From positions 1,875,444 through 1,939,443 of the forward strand of contig JABFRN010000001.1 in assembly GCA_013141175.1 (NCBI GenBank): 64,000 nucleotides of DNA. The letters run 5' to 3'. The stretch comes from Lysobacter sp. (GTDB lineage: Bacteria > Pseudomonadota > Gammaproteobacteria > Xanthomonadales > Xanthomonadaceae). Below the pieces are notes generated by a model. It saw only the letters and a list, made by a program, of their open reading frames with translations, did not search any database and was not told the origin of the DNA. Of the stretch, positions 42,946 through 51,750 are shown one piece after another (within the stretch, counting starts at the first letter, position 1; the number at the start of each line of letters is the position of its first letter). Position numbers and translations under genes: made by a program.

Positions 42946-43383
42946 CTATTCGTTGATGACGGCCAGATCGCGCGTGGACACCGGCAGGAACGCCCAGAAC
43001 GGCACGCGGTCTTTCGCCCAACGCTCCGCCGTCTGACTGAGGATGTCGAGCACCGTGTCGAACGTGTCCGACTCCTGCGCGCGCCAATCGGCGGTGTTCT
43101 CCAGCACCAGCACATAGCCTTCCGACGGCAACCACGACAGGTCGCCCAGGCAATCCGCCAGCGCGTCTAGGTTTTCGCCGAACCAATCGGGAAAACGCAG
43201 CACGTCCGCGATCTCGCACATCGCCGCCTCGGCATCGGCGCAGGCGCGCAGATCCACCGGCAGCACCGCGAACTGCAGCGTGCCGCCGGCTTCCACCAGC
43301 GCTTCGCGGTCGCGCGCATCGACGAAATACGCGCCGGCCTGGCTGGAGTCGGCCAGCAGGGTGCCCAATTCGATATCGCTCAT
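42946..43383 (-). CDS. Barstar-family ribonuclease inhibitor
   Basis: 145 residues from ATG 43383. The C-terminal half matches the barstar family: DVLRFPDWFGENLDALADCL (about 60-79) with DLSWLP, the helix-loop that plugs the barnase active site, followed by GYVLVLENT. The first 40 residues are an extension. The start overlaps the stop of the RNase gene by 4 bases (ATGA), so inhibitor and enzyme are translated together, enzyme first. The inhibitor has no signal peptide and should protect the cytosol. Confidence 0.9.
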   Translation of the reverse strand: MSDIELGTLLADSSQAGAYFVDARDREALVEAGGTLQFAVLPVDLRACADAEAAMCEIADVLRFPDWFGENLDALADCLGDLSWLPSEGYVLVLENTADWRAQESDTFDTVLDILSQTAERWAKDRVPFWAFLPVSTRDLAVINE

Positions 43384-43934
43384 CGCGGCGTCTCCCTGCC
43401 GACGGTCGCGTTGTCGTCGAGCCTGCTGTCGTCGAGCGTGAACCGCTGAAAGCGGCCGTAGTGATCGTCGGTGTAGAAGTATTCCACCGGCGGGCGACCG
43501 CCAGCGATGATCCGGCGCGCGCCGCGATCGCGCGAGCCCGGTGTTTCGACGGTGTATTCGCGGTAATAGCCGCGCGACTGCTGCGGCAGCCGGCGTTCGC
43601 GATTGCCGAACACGCCGTCGTCCTGTCGATACGGGTAGGGGCCGCCGCGTTCGATCAACCGCAGGGTGTCGATGGCTTCGGCCGGCAGGAAGGCGGGATA
43701 GGCCGCGTTCGGCGCCGTGGCGTCCACCATCGGCGGCGGTGTTTCGAGTGCCGCCGTTTCGCTCGGTGGCTGCGCGCGCGTTGCGCGCGTGGTTTCGCTG
43801 GCGACGGACGTACCGGGCCCGCTGCCGTTGGGCACGACGTCGTTCGGCGTGCGGAAGGTGGTCCACGCGAACGCTGCCAGCAGCGCCATCGCGACGACCG
43901 CCATCCACTTCGATCCCGATGTCGGATTGCGCAT
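43380..43934 (-). CDS. Barnase/N1-T1-type ribonuclease with N-terminal membrane segment
   Basis: 184 residues, with an AGGAG site before ATG 43934. A hydrophobic segment (about residues 10-27) may be an uncleaved anchor or signal peptide; a Pro/Thr-rich spacer of about 50 residues follows. The microbial RNase domain (about 80-170) has LPAEAIDTLRLIERGGPYPY, GVFGNRERRLP, REYTVETPGSRDRGARRIIA and YFYTDDHYGRF. The Glu, Arg and His of these last motifs match barnase Glu73, Arg87 and His102, so an active endoribonuclease is expected. It is followed by its barstar-like inhibitor in a 4-base overlap. Confidence 0.88.
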   Translation of the reverse strand: MRNPTSGSKWMAVVAMALLAAFAWTTFRTPNDVVPNGSGPGTSVASETTRATRAQPPSETAALETPPPMVDATAPNAAYPAFLPAEAIDTLRLIERGGPYPYRQDDGVFGNRERRLPQQSRGYYREYTVETPGSRDRGARRIIAGGRPPVEYFYTDDHYGRFQRFTLDDSRLDDNATVGRETPR

Positions 43935-44046
43935 CGCCCGTCTCCTGCCTCGAATGAGGTCGCAGTCTAGGCCTGCGGCGGCGTCCGTGCGCTGATCCGC
44001 CTCAATAATCCGCCGCAGTGCGCCTTGTTGCCCGCTGCATGCGGCT

Positions 44047-44436
44047 TCAACCGCATGCGATCTCGATGATCTTTCCGTCGGCGTCCACGCGGATGTTCAG
44101 ACGGTCGCCGCGGTAATCCATCGTCACCATCATGTCGGGCTCGATCACCCGCACCGTCTTCGCGCCGCTCGCGGCGATCGCCGCCTGCACCGTGCCTTCA
44201 TCCGCCTTCCGGCCAACGAAGCGCTGCGCCGGCTCGGCGCTGCAGCTGGCGTCCAGGATTCCCGGCGCCACACGGATCTGTTCCTCGGGCGGCAACGGCC
44301 CGCTTTTCATCCGTGGCTTGCCGCCAGCGGCGCTTTCCCCGCCCTCATCTCCACCGGGCGGCGGTTCGTTCGATGCCACCGGCGTGCAGGCAGCGACGGA
44401 CAACAACGCGAACAACGAGAGCGGGAACGGTGACAT
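44047..44436 (-). CDS. I78-family peptidase inhibitor lipoprotein
   Basis: 129 residues. A strong AAGGAGGAG site precedes ATG 44436. The lipobox is SVAAC (Cys17). A Gly/Glu/Pro-rich linker (about 20-55) precedes the I78 domain, with CSAEPAQRFVGRKADEG (about 65-81), SGAKTVRVIEPDMMVTMDYR and DRLNIRVDADGKIIEIACG, including the paired cysteines of the family. Known members inhibit serine proteases; being a lipoprotein, this one would guard the periplasm. It appears to be a single gene, 112 bases upstream-side of the RNase gene on the same strand. Confidence 0.88.
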   Translation of the reverse strand: MSPFPLSLFALLSVAACTPVASNEPPPGGDEGGESAAGGKPRMKSGPLPPEEQIRVAPGILDASCSAEPAQRFVGRKADEGTVQAAIAASGAKTVRVIEPDMMVTMDYRGDRLNIRVDADGKIIEIACG

Positions 44437-44651
44437 GGCAGCTCCTCCTTGGGCGACGAAACGATCGCGACGCGGCTAAGGTAATCCATCCAAAAGACGC
44501 GGGTCTGAACGTCGGCACAGGGCCTGCACGGCGGGGTCCGGCAAGGTGCGGAAACCGACGACGATTCGCCCGGTGGATACGGATTCTGTCGATCGGGGTT
44601 GTTTCGCAGCAGTCATGAGGCGCGTTGTGCTGGCCATGACTTCCGACCCGC

Positions 44652-44698
44652 TTGACGGCGCGGCTTTCTTGTTCTACAACTGTAGTACGACACTTGTA
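44652..44698 (+). promoter_or_regulatory. Promoter with two BlaI-type operators
   Basis: TTGACG (44652-44657) is 17 bases from TACAAC (44675-44680), a fair sigma-70 promoter. The -10 box is part of the palindrome TACAACTGTA (44675-44684), the BlaI/MecI operator core. A second, related site, GACACTTGTA (44689-44698), follows with centres 14 bases apart. The BlaI-type gene starts 14 bases downstream, so the repressor should control its own operon by covering the -10 box. Confidence 0.8.
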
Positions 44699-44712
44699 GA
44701 ACGAGAGCCGGC

Positions 44713-45102
44713 ATGGCCGAAGACATCGTATTGAGCGACCTGCAGCTGGACCTGATGCGGGTGCTGTGGCGGTCCGGGGACCTGAGCGTGGCCGAGGTCA
44801 CCGAGGCGCTGGCCGACCGCGATCTGGCCCACACCACGGTGGCGACGCTGCTGACCCGGCTGGAGAAGCGCGGCGCGGTGGCCGCGCGGCGCGATGGCCG
44901 GATGCTGGTCTACACCGCCAGCGTCAGCGAGGCGCAGGTGCGCCGGAACATGGTGTCGAGCCTGATCGCGCAGGTCTTCCGTGGCGACCCGAAAGCGCTG
45001 CTGGCGCATCTGGTGAACGAGCGCGAAGTGGCGCAGGGCGATCTGGAACAGGTGCGCGCTCTGCTGCAGCGCGACGATGCTGACGGGAGTGCATCGCCAT
45101 GA
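44713..45102 (+). CDS. BlaI/MecI/CopY family repressor
   Basis: 129 residues. It is a winged-helix repressor: SDLQLDLMRVLWRSGDLSVAEVTEAL leads into the recognition part, AHTTVATLLTRLEKRGAVAA (about 37-56), with RRDGRMLVYTASVSEAQVRR as the wing and hinge. The C-terminal helices (FRGDPKALLAHLVNEREVAQGDLEQ) form the dimer interface; in BlaI this region is cut when the partner protease is activated. The gene overlaps the M56 protease gene by 4 bases and has BlaI-like operators in its promoter, so a BlaI/BlaR1-type switch is likely. The signal is unknown, and no beta-lactamase lies nearby. Confidence 0.93.
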   Translation: MAEDIVLSDLQLDLMRVLWRSGDLSVAEVTEALADRDLAHTTVATLLTRLEKRGAVAARRDGRMLVYTASVSEAQVRRNMVSSLIAQVFRGDPKALLAHLVNEREVAQGDLEQVRALLQRDDADGSASP

Positions 45103-47447
45103 TCGAGTGGATCGAAAGTCTGTCGCTGTCGGCGTCGGCCGGCTGGCTGATCGCATTCGTGCTGCATGCCACGGTGCTGCTGTCGGCGGTGTGGGCGATC
45201 GAGCGGCTGGGCCTGCTGAAACATCCGGGTTGGGCGGAATGGGCGTGGCGGTTCGCGCTGTTCGGCGCGTTCGTCTCGGTGTCGATGGAGCTGACGCCAT
45301 GGGATGCGATGCGCGCGCCGTCGATCGATGCACGGCCGACCGCCGTATCGACGCCTGCGCCCGCGGCGGAGGCCACGCCTGTCGTCGATCGTGATGTCGC
45401 GTACGGGTCGAAGCGGGAGGACGTCGCTGAAGTGGTCGCCTTCGATACCCGGACAGCTGCAGCGACGCCGACCGCCGGGCCCGCGCCGGTGGCATTGCCG
45501 ATCGCAAGCGATGCGCTGTTCCTCGGACTGATGCTGTGGTTGTCGGGCACGGTGCTGCTGTTCGTGCGAGTCATGTGCCAGGCGCTGGGGCTGCTGCGCC
45601 TGCGCCGACGGCTGGTGCACGCGGGCGTGCCTGCGGGCGTGGAACTGCAGCGCACGATGCAGAGGCTCGTGCAGGAGATGCATGTCCGCGCGCCGACACT
45701 GCGCGTGCTGTCGGGACTGACCAGTCCGCTGGTGTTGCCCGGTGCGGTGCTGTTGCCGCGCTGGGCCGAAGGGCTGGATGCGCGCCAGCAGTGCGCGATG
45801 CTGGCGCATGAACTCGCGCACCTGCGTCGTCGCGATCCGCTCTGGCGGCCGTTGCAGCGTCTGGCGCTGGTGCCGCTGTTCTTCCACCCGCTGGCATGGC
45901 ACGCAGTGCGTCGCCTCGAAACCCTGGCCGAAACGCTGTGCGATGCGGCGGCAGTGGAGCGCAGCGGCAATGGCCGGCATCTCGCCGAATGTCTCGCCGA
46001 ATGCCTGGCGAGAAGCGCGGACCCCTACAACACCGATCATCGCGGCGCAGGCTGGGCGCTGGCGATGGCCGAACGCAGCGGCGGCATCGTCGACCGCGTG
46101 CGCACACTCCTGGAGAACTCGCAGATGAAATTTTCGACGATTCCGAAACGCTGGCGCTGGACCGCAGCCGTGTGCGCGATCCTGGCGTTGATCGCATTGC
46201 CCGGCGTCATGGTGGTGTCGCGGCCCGGCGTGTTGCCGGAGTTGCTCGATCACCACAGGCTTGCGGATGCGGTCTGGCAGCATGCGCTGTCGATCACCAT
46301 CCGCAACAACGGCGACACCATGACGATCCGTTCGTCCGCGCCGGCGCCGGGAGAAACCCTGCGCGCGACGATCGACGGAGACGTGGCGTTCAACGCAGAG
46401 GAAAGCGACGTCGCGCGCATGGGGCCGGGTGCCGTCTTCGAGATCGAGCAGCGTCGAGGCGGGGTCACGCGCAGTCTGCGCATGGTGCCCGGCAAGAACG
46501 GCCCGGTGCGCGAATACACCGTCGGCGGCATCGCCAGGACCTTCGATGCCGAGGCGAAAGCGTGGTTGTCGACAGCGATTCCCGATGTCTATCGCGTCAG
46601 CGGTCTGCAAGCCGAAGCGCGCGCGAAACGCATCCTCGCGCGCGGCGGTGCGGCGGCGCTGCTGGATGAGATCGGCATGCTCAAACACGATTTCGCGCGC
46701 GCGGCCTATCTCGGCCAGTTCTTCGCGCAGGCGCAGCCGGATCAGGCGCAGATGACGAAAGCGTACGCGTTGATGCGCGACATCGGATCCGATTTCGAGA
46801 AGCGCCGCGCGCTGGATACGGCGCTGGTGCGCCCGAGGCTGGAGCCAGAACACCAGGTGGCATTGCTGTCCATCGCGGCGACGATCGATTCGGATTTCGA
46901 GTGCGCGGAGTGGTTGATCGAAGCCGCCGGAAAACTGCCGGTGAACGACGCCAGCGCCGCCGAATGGTCGCGCGTGTTGCGCGGACTGGACAGCGATTTC
47001 GAGCGCAGGCGCGCATTGGTCGCGGTGATCGAGGACGGCACGCCGCGCGTCGGGGCGGCAGCGCTCGCACTGCAGTCGATGCAGGGGATGGACAGCGATT
47101 TCGAGCAGCGCTCCGTTCTGGAAGCCGCATCCAGGACCGGCATCGCCCTGCAGGACAGCGATTATCTCGCGGTGGTCGAAGCGTTGGCGTCCGATTTCGA
47201 GCGGCGCGAAGCGCTGGTGGCGTTGATCCGCAGTACGACGCCGGATGTCGCGCGCAGCCAGGGCATCCTGCGCAGCGTGCGCGGCATGTCCTCCGATTTC
47301 GAACGCAGCGAAGTGCTCAAAGCGCTGGCCAGCGCGATGCCGCACGACGTGGCGCTGATCGAGGATTACCGCGCGGTCACCCGCGGCATGTCCGATGTCG
47401 AGCGTGCGCAATCCGAGAAGGCGCTGGACCGGTTTTATCCAGGTTGA
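45099..47447 (+). CDS. M56 (BlaR1-like) membrane metalloprotease with 34-residue repeats
   Basis: 782 residues, start in an ATGA overlap with the repressor gene. Hydrophobic segments lie at about 13-36, 48-66, 137-158 and 350-372. The M56 zinc site is H237-E-L-A-H241 (CAMLAHELAHLRRRD), with a downstream helix ending ETLCDAAAVER. In BlaR1 the part after the last membrane segment is a penicillin-binding sensor; here there is none. It is replaced by about 190 residues of beta-type sequence, then a series of helical repeats with the motif SDFERR-x-AL from residue 564 to the end. The likely role is a sensor-protease that inactivates the BlaI-type repressor; the ligand and the purpose of the repeats are unknown. 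Confidence 0.88.
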   Translation: MIEWIESLSLSASAGWLIAFVLHATVLLSAVWAIERLGLLKHPGWAEWAWRFALFGAFVSVSMELTPWDAMRAPSIDARPTAVSTPAPAAEATPVVDRDVAYGSKREDVAEVVAFDTRTAAATPTAGPAPVALPIASDALFLGLMLWLSGTVLLFVRVMCQALGLLRLRRRLVHAGVPAGVELQRTMQRLVQEMHVRAPTLRVLSGLTSPLVLPGAVLLPRWAEGLDARQQCAMLAHELAHLRRRDPLWRPLQRLALVPLFFHPLAWHAVRRLETLAETLCDAAAVERSGNGRHLAECLAECLARSADPYNTDHRGAGWALAMAERSGGIVDRVRTLLENSQMKFSTIPKRWRWTAAVCAILALIALPGVMVVSRPGVLPELLDHHRLADAVWQHALSITIRNNGDTMTIRSSAPAPGETLRATIDGDVAFNAEESDVARMGPGAVFEIEQRRGGVTRSLRMVPGKNGPVREYTVGGIARTFDAEAKAWLSTAIPDVYRVSGLQAEARAKRILARGGAAALLDEIGMLKHDFARAAYLGQFFAQAQPDQAQMTKAYALMRDIGSDFEKRRALDTALVRPRLEPEHQVALLSIAATIDSDFECAEWLIEAAGKLPVNDASAAEWSRVLRGLDSDFERRRALVAVIEDGTPRVGAAALALQSMQGMDSDFEQRSVLEAASRTGIALQDSDYLAVVEALASDFERREALVALIRSTTPDVARSQGILRSVRGMSSDFERSEVLKALASAMPHDVALIEDYRAVTRGMSDVERAQSEKALDRFYPG
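46782..47420 (+). repeat. 34-residue SDFE repeat array in the M56 protein
   Basis: The Ser of the SDFE motif falls at residues 564, 598, 632, 666, 698 and 732 (spacings 34, 34, 34, 32, 34), with a degenerate seventh copy (SDVERAQ) near 766. Each unit ends in a helix of the form RRALVAVI or RREALVALI. At DNA level the copies differ, so the array is old. Confidence 0.85.
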
Positions 47448-47469
47448 TGCTTGCGGAACAGGAATGAAC

Positions 47470-47495
47470 GAAGACCGCGATTTCCCGGGGTCTTC
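47470..47495. terminator. Weak hairpin between converging genes
   Basis: GAAGACC (47470-47476) and GGTCTTC (47489-47495) can pair around a 12-base loop in the 84-base gap between the M56 gene and the converging ior gene. No T-tract follows. Confidence 0.35.
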
Positions 47496-47531
47496 TGTTG
47501 TCGACCGGCTGCTTGAACGCGCGGCTTCGCG

Positions 47532-50500
47532 TCATGCATTGAATTTCTGCAGCAACTCCACCTCGCGCGCCTTCGCCTTGTGCAGATGTGCTTCCTTCAC
47601 GTGGCCATAGCCGCGGATGTGCTCGGGAATGCTGGCGATCTCGGTGGCCAGCGCGACGTTGCCGGCATCGAGCTTGTCGAGCAGCAGTTTGACGGTCGCG
47701 AAATAGTCCTCGATCAGCTGGCGCTCCATTTTGCGTTCTTCGGTGCGGCCGAAAATATCGAACGCACCGCCGCGCAGGAAGCGCAGCTTGGCCATGAGCT
47801 TGAATGCGGTGAACACCCAGGGACCGTATTCCTTCTTGATCAGCTGGCCATCGGCGTTCTTCTTCGCCAGCAGCGGCGGCGCGAGGTTGAATTTGAGTTT
47901 GTAATCGCCCTCGAACTGCTGCGCGACCCGTTTCTGGAAATCGCCGCTGGTGTACAGGCGCGCGACTTCGTATTCGTCCTTGTACGCCATCAGCTTGAAC
48001 GCGTAGCGGGCGACGGCTTCCGACAGATCGGTGGAGCCGGGCGCTTTCGCCTGTTCCGCCGCGCGTACCTTGGCGATGAAGTCGCCGTAGCGCTTCGCGT
48101 AGATGATGTCCTGGTATTCGCTGAGGAAGCTGGTGCGGCGCGCGACCACTTCGTCCAGCGAACGCGACAGGCGCGCGTCGTCCAGCGGCGCGAACCAGTC
48201 GCGATCGGTGGCGACTGCCGGCACGTGGCGCAATTCGTCGGCGCTGCGCAGTTCGGCGCTGTGCGGGTCGAGGCCGGATTCGTGGCCTTCCGACGCGGTC
48301 GGCGCCAACAGCGACAGCGCATGCGGCGTGCTTTCGGCGGCGGTCGGCGCGTTGCGCACGATGCCGGCGGCATCGATCACCGCGGGCAGATCGATGACGG
48401 CGAGCCGCCCCCAGGCGAACGCGGTCTTGTTCATTTCGATCGCAGCGCCGTTGAGTTCCACCGCGCGCATGATCGCGTCGAACGAAATCGGCACCAGTCC
48501 CTGCTGCCACGCGTAGCCGAGCATGAACAGGTTCGCGGCGATCGCATCGCCCATCAGCGCGGTGGCGATCTGCGTGGCATCGATCACCAATGGATCCGCG
48601 CCGCCGAGCGCGGTGCGCACGGCGGAGATGATGTCGGCGGCCGGAAACTGCATGTCCGGGCGCGTCGTGAACGTGCCGGGCATCGCTTCGTAGCTGTTGA
48701 GCACCACATGACTGCGGCCTTCGCGGATCTTCGACAGCGCCCAGTAGTCGTTGACCACCACCATGTCGCAGCCCAGCACGAGGTCGGCTTCGCCTGCGGC
48801 GATCCGCACCGCATGGATGTCTTCGGGTTTGGCGGCGATGCGGATGTGGGTGGTGACCGCACCGCCTTTCTGCGCAAGACCGGTCTGGTCGAGCACGGTC
48901 GCGCCCTTGTGTTCGAGATGTCCGGCCATGCCCAGCAGCGCGCCGATCGTGACTACGCCGGTGCCGCCGACGCCGGTGATCAGGATGTTCCAGGGCTTGT
49001 CGAGCGCGCTTGCGAAGGTCGGCATCGGCAGGTCGGTGAGGCGGTCCGCGTTGCTGGCCTTCTTGCCTTTCTTCAGCTGGCCGCCGTGCACGGTGACGAA
49101 GCTCGGGCAGAAGCCTTCGACGCAGCTGTAATCCTTGTTGCAATTGCTCTGGTCGATGTCGCGCTTGCGGCCGTATTCGGTTTCCTTCGGCAGCACCGAG
49201 ACGCAGAAACTCTTCACGCCGCAGTCGCCGCAGCCTTCGCAGACCAGCGAATTGACCAGCACGCGTTTCTGCGGATCGACGATCTTGCCGCGCTTGCGGC
49301 GCCGGCGCTTCTCGGTGGCGCAGGTCTGGTCGTAGATCAGGATGCTGGTGCCCTTCACCGTGCGCAGTTGTTTCTGCACCGCATCCAGTTCTCGGCGGTC
49401 GAAGAATTCGACGCCGGAAGGAAAGATCGATCTGTTCGACCACTTTTCGATGTCGTCGGACACGACGACGATCCTCTCGACGCCTTCGCTGCGCATCTGC
49501 TGCGCGATCTGCGGCACGCTCAGCGTGCCGTCGACCGGCTGGCCGCCGGTCATCGCGACCGCGTCGTTGTAGAGGATCTTGTAGGTGATGTTGACGCCGG
49601 CCGCGATCGACTGGCGGATCGCGAGCGAACCGCTGTGGAAATAGGTGCCGTCGCCGAGATTCTGGAAGATGTGTTCGTTGTCGGTGAATCCGGCCTGCCC
49701 GCACCAGGTCACGCCTTCGCCGCCCATGTGGGTGAAGGTGTCGGTGCTGCGGTCCATCCACGTCACCATGTAGTGACAGCCGATGCCGCCCTGCGCGCGC
49801 GAACCTTCCGGCACCTTGGTCGAAGTGTTGTGCGGACAGCCGCTGCAGTAGTGCGGCACGCGCGGGAAGTTGGCGCGCGGCAGCGCCAGTTCGCTTTCCT
49901 TCTCCTCCATCCAGCGCAGCACATCGCGGATGTGGTCGCTGGCGCTCGCTTCCAGCGGGATGAATTTCTGGATGCGACGCGCGATCACGCCGGCGATCTT
50001 GGCCGGCGTCAATTCGCCGGTCGACGGCAGGATCCATTCGCCGCTTTCGTCGTGCTTGCCGACGATGCTCGGACGGTCGCCTTCGAAGTTGTAGAACAAC
50101 TCTTTCATCTGGCTTTCGATGAAGCTGAGTTTCTCTTCCACCACCACGATGTCCTGCAGGCCGCGCGCGAACGCGCGGATGCCCACCGGTTCCAGCGGCC
50201 AGGTCATGCCGATCTTGTACACGCGGATGCCCAGATCGGCGCAGGCGCGGTTGTCGAGACCGAGATACTCCAGCGCCTGCAGCACGTCGAGATAACTCTT
50301 GCCGGTGGTGACGATGCCCAGTCGCGCATTCGGCGAGTCGATCACGATGCGATCGAGTCTGTTCGCGCGCGCGAAGGCCTGCGCGGCGTTCACCGCATAG
50401 CGATGCAGGCGCATCTCCTGGTCCAGCGGCGCATCCGGCCAGCGGATGTTCAAGCCGCCCGGCGGAATCTCGAAATCGCTCGGCGTGACGATCTGCAGCG

Positions 50501-51200
50501 CCAGCGGATTCACGTCGACGGACGCGGACGACTCGACGGTTTCGGCGATCGTCTTGAAGCCGACCCAACGGCCGGTGTAGCGCGACATCGCCCAACCGAT
50601 CAGGCCCATGTCGAGGATGTCCTGCACGCCGGCCGGATTCAGCACCGGCATCAGCGCGGACTGGAATTCGCCTTCGCTGCCGTGCGGCAAGGTCGAACTG
50701 CGGCAGGCGTGATCATCGGCGGCCAGCGCCAGCACGCCGCCGTGACGGGAAGTGCCGGCGGCGTTCGCGTGCTTGAACACGTCGCCGCAGCGATCCACGC
50801 CCGGACCCTTGCCGTACCACATGCCGAACACGCCCTCGACCTTGGCGCCCGGGAACAGGTTGGTCTGCTGGGTACCCCAGACCATGGTGGCGCCGAGGTC
50901 TTCGTTGAGACCGGGCGTGAACTTCACTCCGGCGGCTTCCAGATGCTTCTTCGCCCGCCACAGCTCCAGATCGAAGCCGCCCAGCGGGCTGCCGCGGTAA
51001 CCGCTGACGAAGCCGGCGGTGTTCAGCCCGGCCGCCTGGTCGCGCAGCCGCTGCATCAGCGGCAGCCGGACCAAGGCTTGTACACCTGACAGGTAGACGC
51101 GGCCCTCCGTTCGGGTGAACTTATCGTCCAGGGTGTAATCGCGATCGACAGCGGGGGGGCTGCCGGCAGCCGGCGGATGGAGGTCGGTGGGGGTGATCAT
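47532..51200 (-). CDS. Indolepyruvate ferredoxin oxidoreductase, fused subunits
   Basis: 1222 residues from ATG 51200. It is the long fused form that combines the thiamine-diphosphate alpha part with the beta/gamma part; it oxidatively decarboxylates aryl pyruvates (or related 2-oxoacids) to acyl-CoA with reduction of ferredoxin. The N-terminal part has LSGVQALVRLPLMQ, then GYRGSPLGGFD and MVWGTQQTN, typical of the thiamine-diphosphate enzymes. A cluster-binding stretch is seen as NSLVCEGCGDCGVKSFC and NCNKDYSCVEGFCPSF. The gamma-type domain carries ITGVGGTGVVTIGALLGMAG. Substrate range is inferred from the family only. It appears monocistronic, with its promoter in 51201-51750. Confidence 0.93.
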   Translation of the reverse strand: MITPTDLHPPAAGSPPAVDRDYTLDDKFTRTEGRVYLSGVQALVRLPLMQRLRDQAAGLNTAGFVSGYRGSPLGGFDLELWRAKKHLEAAGVKFTPGLNEDLGATMVWGTQQTNLFPGAKVEGVFGMWYGKGPGVDRCGDVFKHANAAGTSRHGGVLALAADDHACRSSTLPHGSEGEFQSALMPVLNPAGVQDILDMGLIGWAMSRYTGRWVGFKTIAETVESSASVDVNPLALQIVTPSDFEIPPGGLNIRWPDAPLDQEMRLHRYAVNAAQAFARANRLDRIVIDSPNARLGIVTTGKSYLDVLQALEYLGLDNRACADLGIRVYKIGMTWPLEPVGIRAFARGLQDIVVVEEKLSFIESQMKELFYNFEGDRPSIVGKHDESGEWILPSTGELTPAKIAGVIARRIQKFIPLEASASDHIRDVLRWMEEKESELALPRANFPRVPHYCSGCPHNTSTKVPEGSRAQGGIGCHYMVTWMDRSTDTFTHMGGEGVTWCGQAGFTDNEHIFQNLGDGTYFHSGSLAIRQSIAAGVNITYKILYNDAVAMTGGQPVDGTLSVPQIAQQMRSEGVERIVVVSDDIEKWSNRSIFPSGVEFFDRRELDAVQKQLRTVKGTSILIYDQTCATEKRRRRKRGKIVDPQKRVLVNSLVCEGCGDCGVKSFCVSVLPKETEYGRKRDIDQSNCNKDYSCVEGFCPSFVTVHGGQLKKGKKASNADRLTDLPMPTFASALDKPWNILITGVGGTGVVTIGALLGMAGHLEHKGATVLDQTGLAQKGGAVTTHIRIAAKPEDIHAVRIAAGEADLVLGCDMVVVNDYWALSKIREGRSHVVLNSYEAMPGTFTTRPDMQFPAADIISAVRTALGGADPLVIDATQIATALMGDAIAANLFMLGYAWQQGLVPISFDAIMRAVELNGAAIEMNKTAFAWGRLAVIDLPAVIDAAGIVRNAPTAAESTPHALSLLAPTASEGHESGLDPHSAELRSADELRHVPAVATDRDWFAPLDDARLSRSLDEVVARRTSFLSEYQDIIYAKRYGDFIAKVRAAEQAKAPGSTDLSEAVARYAFKLMAYKDEYEVARLYTSGDFQKRVAQQFEGDYKLKFNLAPPLLAKKNADGQLIKKEYGPWVFTAFKLMAKLRFLRGGAFDIFGRTEERKMERQLIEDYFATVKLLLDKLDAGNVALATEIASIPEHIRGYGHVKEAHLHKAKAREVELLQKFNA

Positions 51201-51750
51201 GAAGTTGGGCGTCCTGGTGCTACCGGCGCGAATGCGGCACCGGTGCTTGGCTGGCGATGTGGCGAAAGCGGGATATAGAGCGAAAATTCTAGCAGGGGCG
51301 GGAATTTGGGCGCGTGGGCCGCTTGGGGCCAGTGCTCGTCAGCCGCTTCCGGGCGACGGATCCATCGAACGGATTTCCGAATTTAAAGCGGGACGGATTT
51401 GGCACAATGGTGCAAAATGTGACTCAATGCGCAGACGATCAGTGCCCGAATCATGGATTTTTCGGTACTTGCAATTGCTTGCTGAATCAGGGGCATAGGC
51501 GTTTTCTTGCTGAAAAATCGGCACCTTGGCGTGGAACTTGCTTGCTGCCTCCGGTGTTGTGGATTCCACCCGCCCTCGGACCAGGAGACTGGTCCGGCGA
51601 CGGGTTTTGTCGCATCCGCAAGTGGTCTTTGATCGTAATTAGATAAATATTCAAAAAAACTCATCCGCGGCACCGGGGGGATTCGGGGCTGCGTCACCGG
51701 GATACGGGCAGCGGTCGCGTCGGGGCGGTCGGGTCCAAGGGGAAGTTTCA
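51201..51750. other. Divergent intergenic region, ior / giant adhesin
   Basis: 550 bases without a convincing gene. It is AT-richer than its surroundings, most of all at 51629-51660, a likely promoter zone for the adhesin. A perfect hairpin lies at 51577-51596. Open frames here (for example 51187-51498) have no family-like features. The adhesin site AAGGGGA (51738-51744) is at its right end. Confidence 0.55.
51577..51596 (+). other. Stable hairpin upstream of the giant adhesin
   Basis: CGGACCAG (51577-51584) pairs perfectly with CTGGTCCG (51589-51596) around a GAGA loop of the GNRA type. It lies about 155 bases before the adhesin start. It could be a leader RNA element, or the end of a short upstream transcript; no T-tract follows. 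Confidence 0.45.

Noticed and set aside
47580-51089. A plus-strand frame of 1169 codons over the ior gene
   Set aside because: It is a shadow of the indolepyruvate oxidoreductase frame, which has the cluster cysteines and nucleotide motifs.
51400-51414. A sigma-54-like site, TGGCAC followed by TGCA, upstream of the adhesin
   Set aside because: The GG and GC pairs are 9 bases apart where the sigma-54 consensus needs 10, and no activator gene or enhancer palindrome is nearby.
51187-51498. A 103-codon plus-strand frame between ior and the adhesin
   Set aside because: No ribosome-binding site, no domain-like pattern, and its start overlaps the ior coding start on the other strand.
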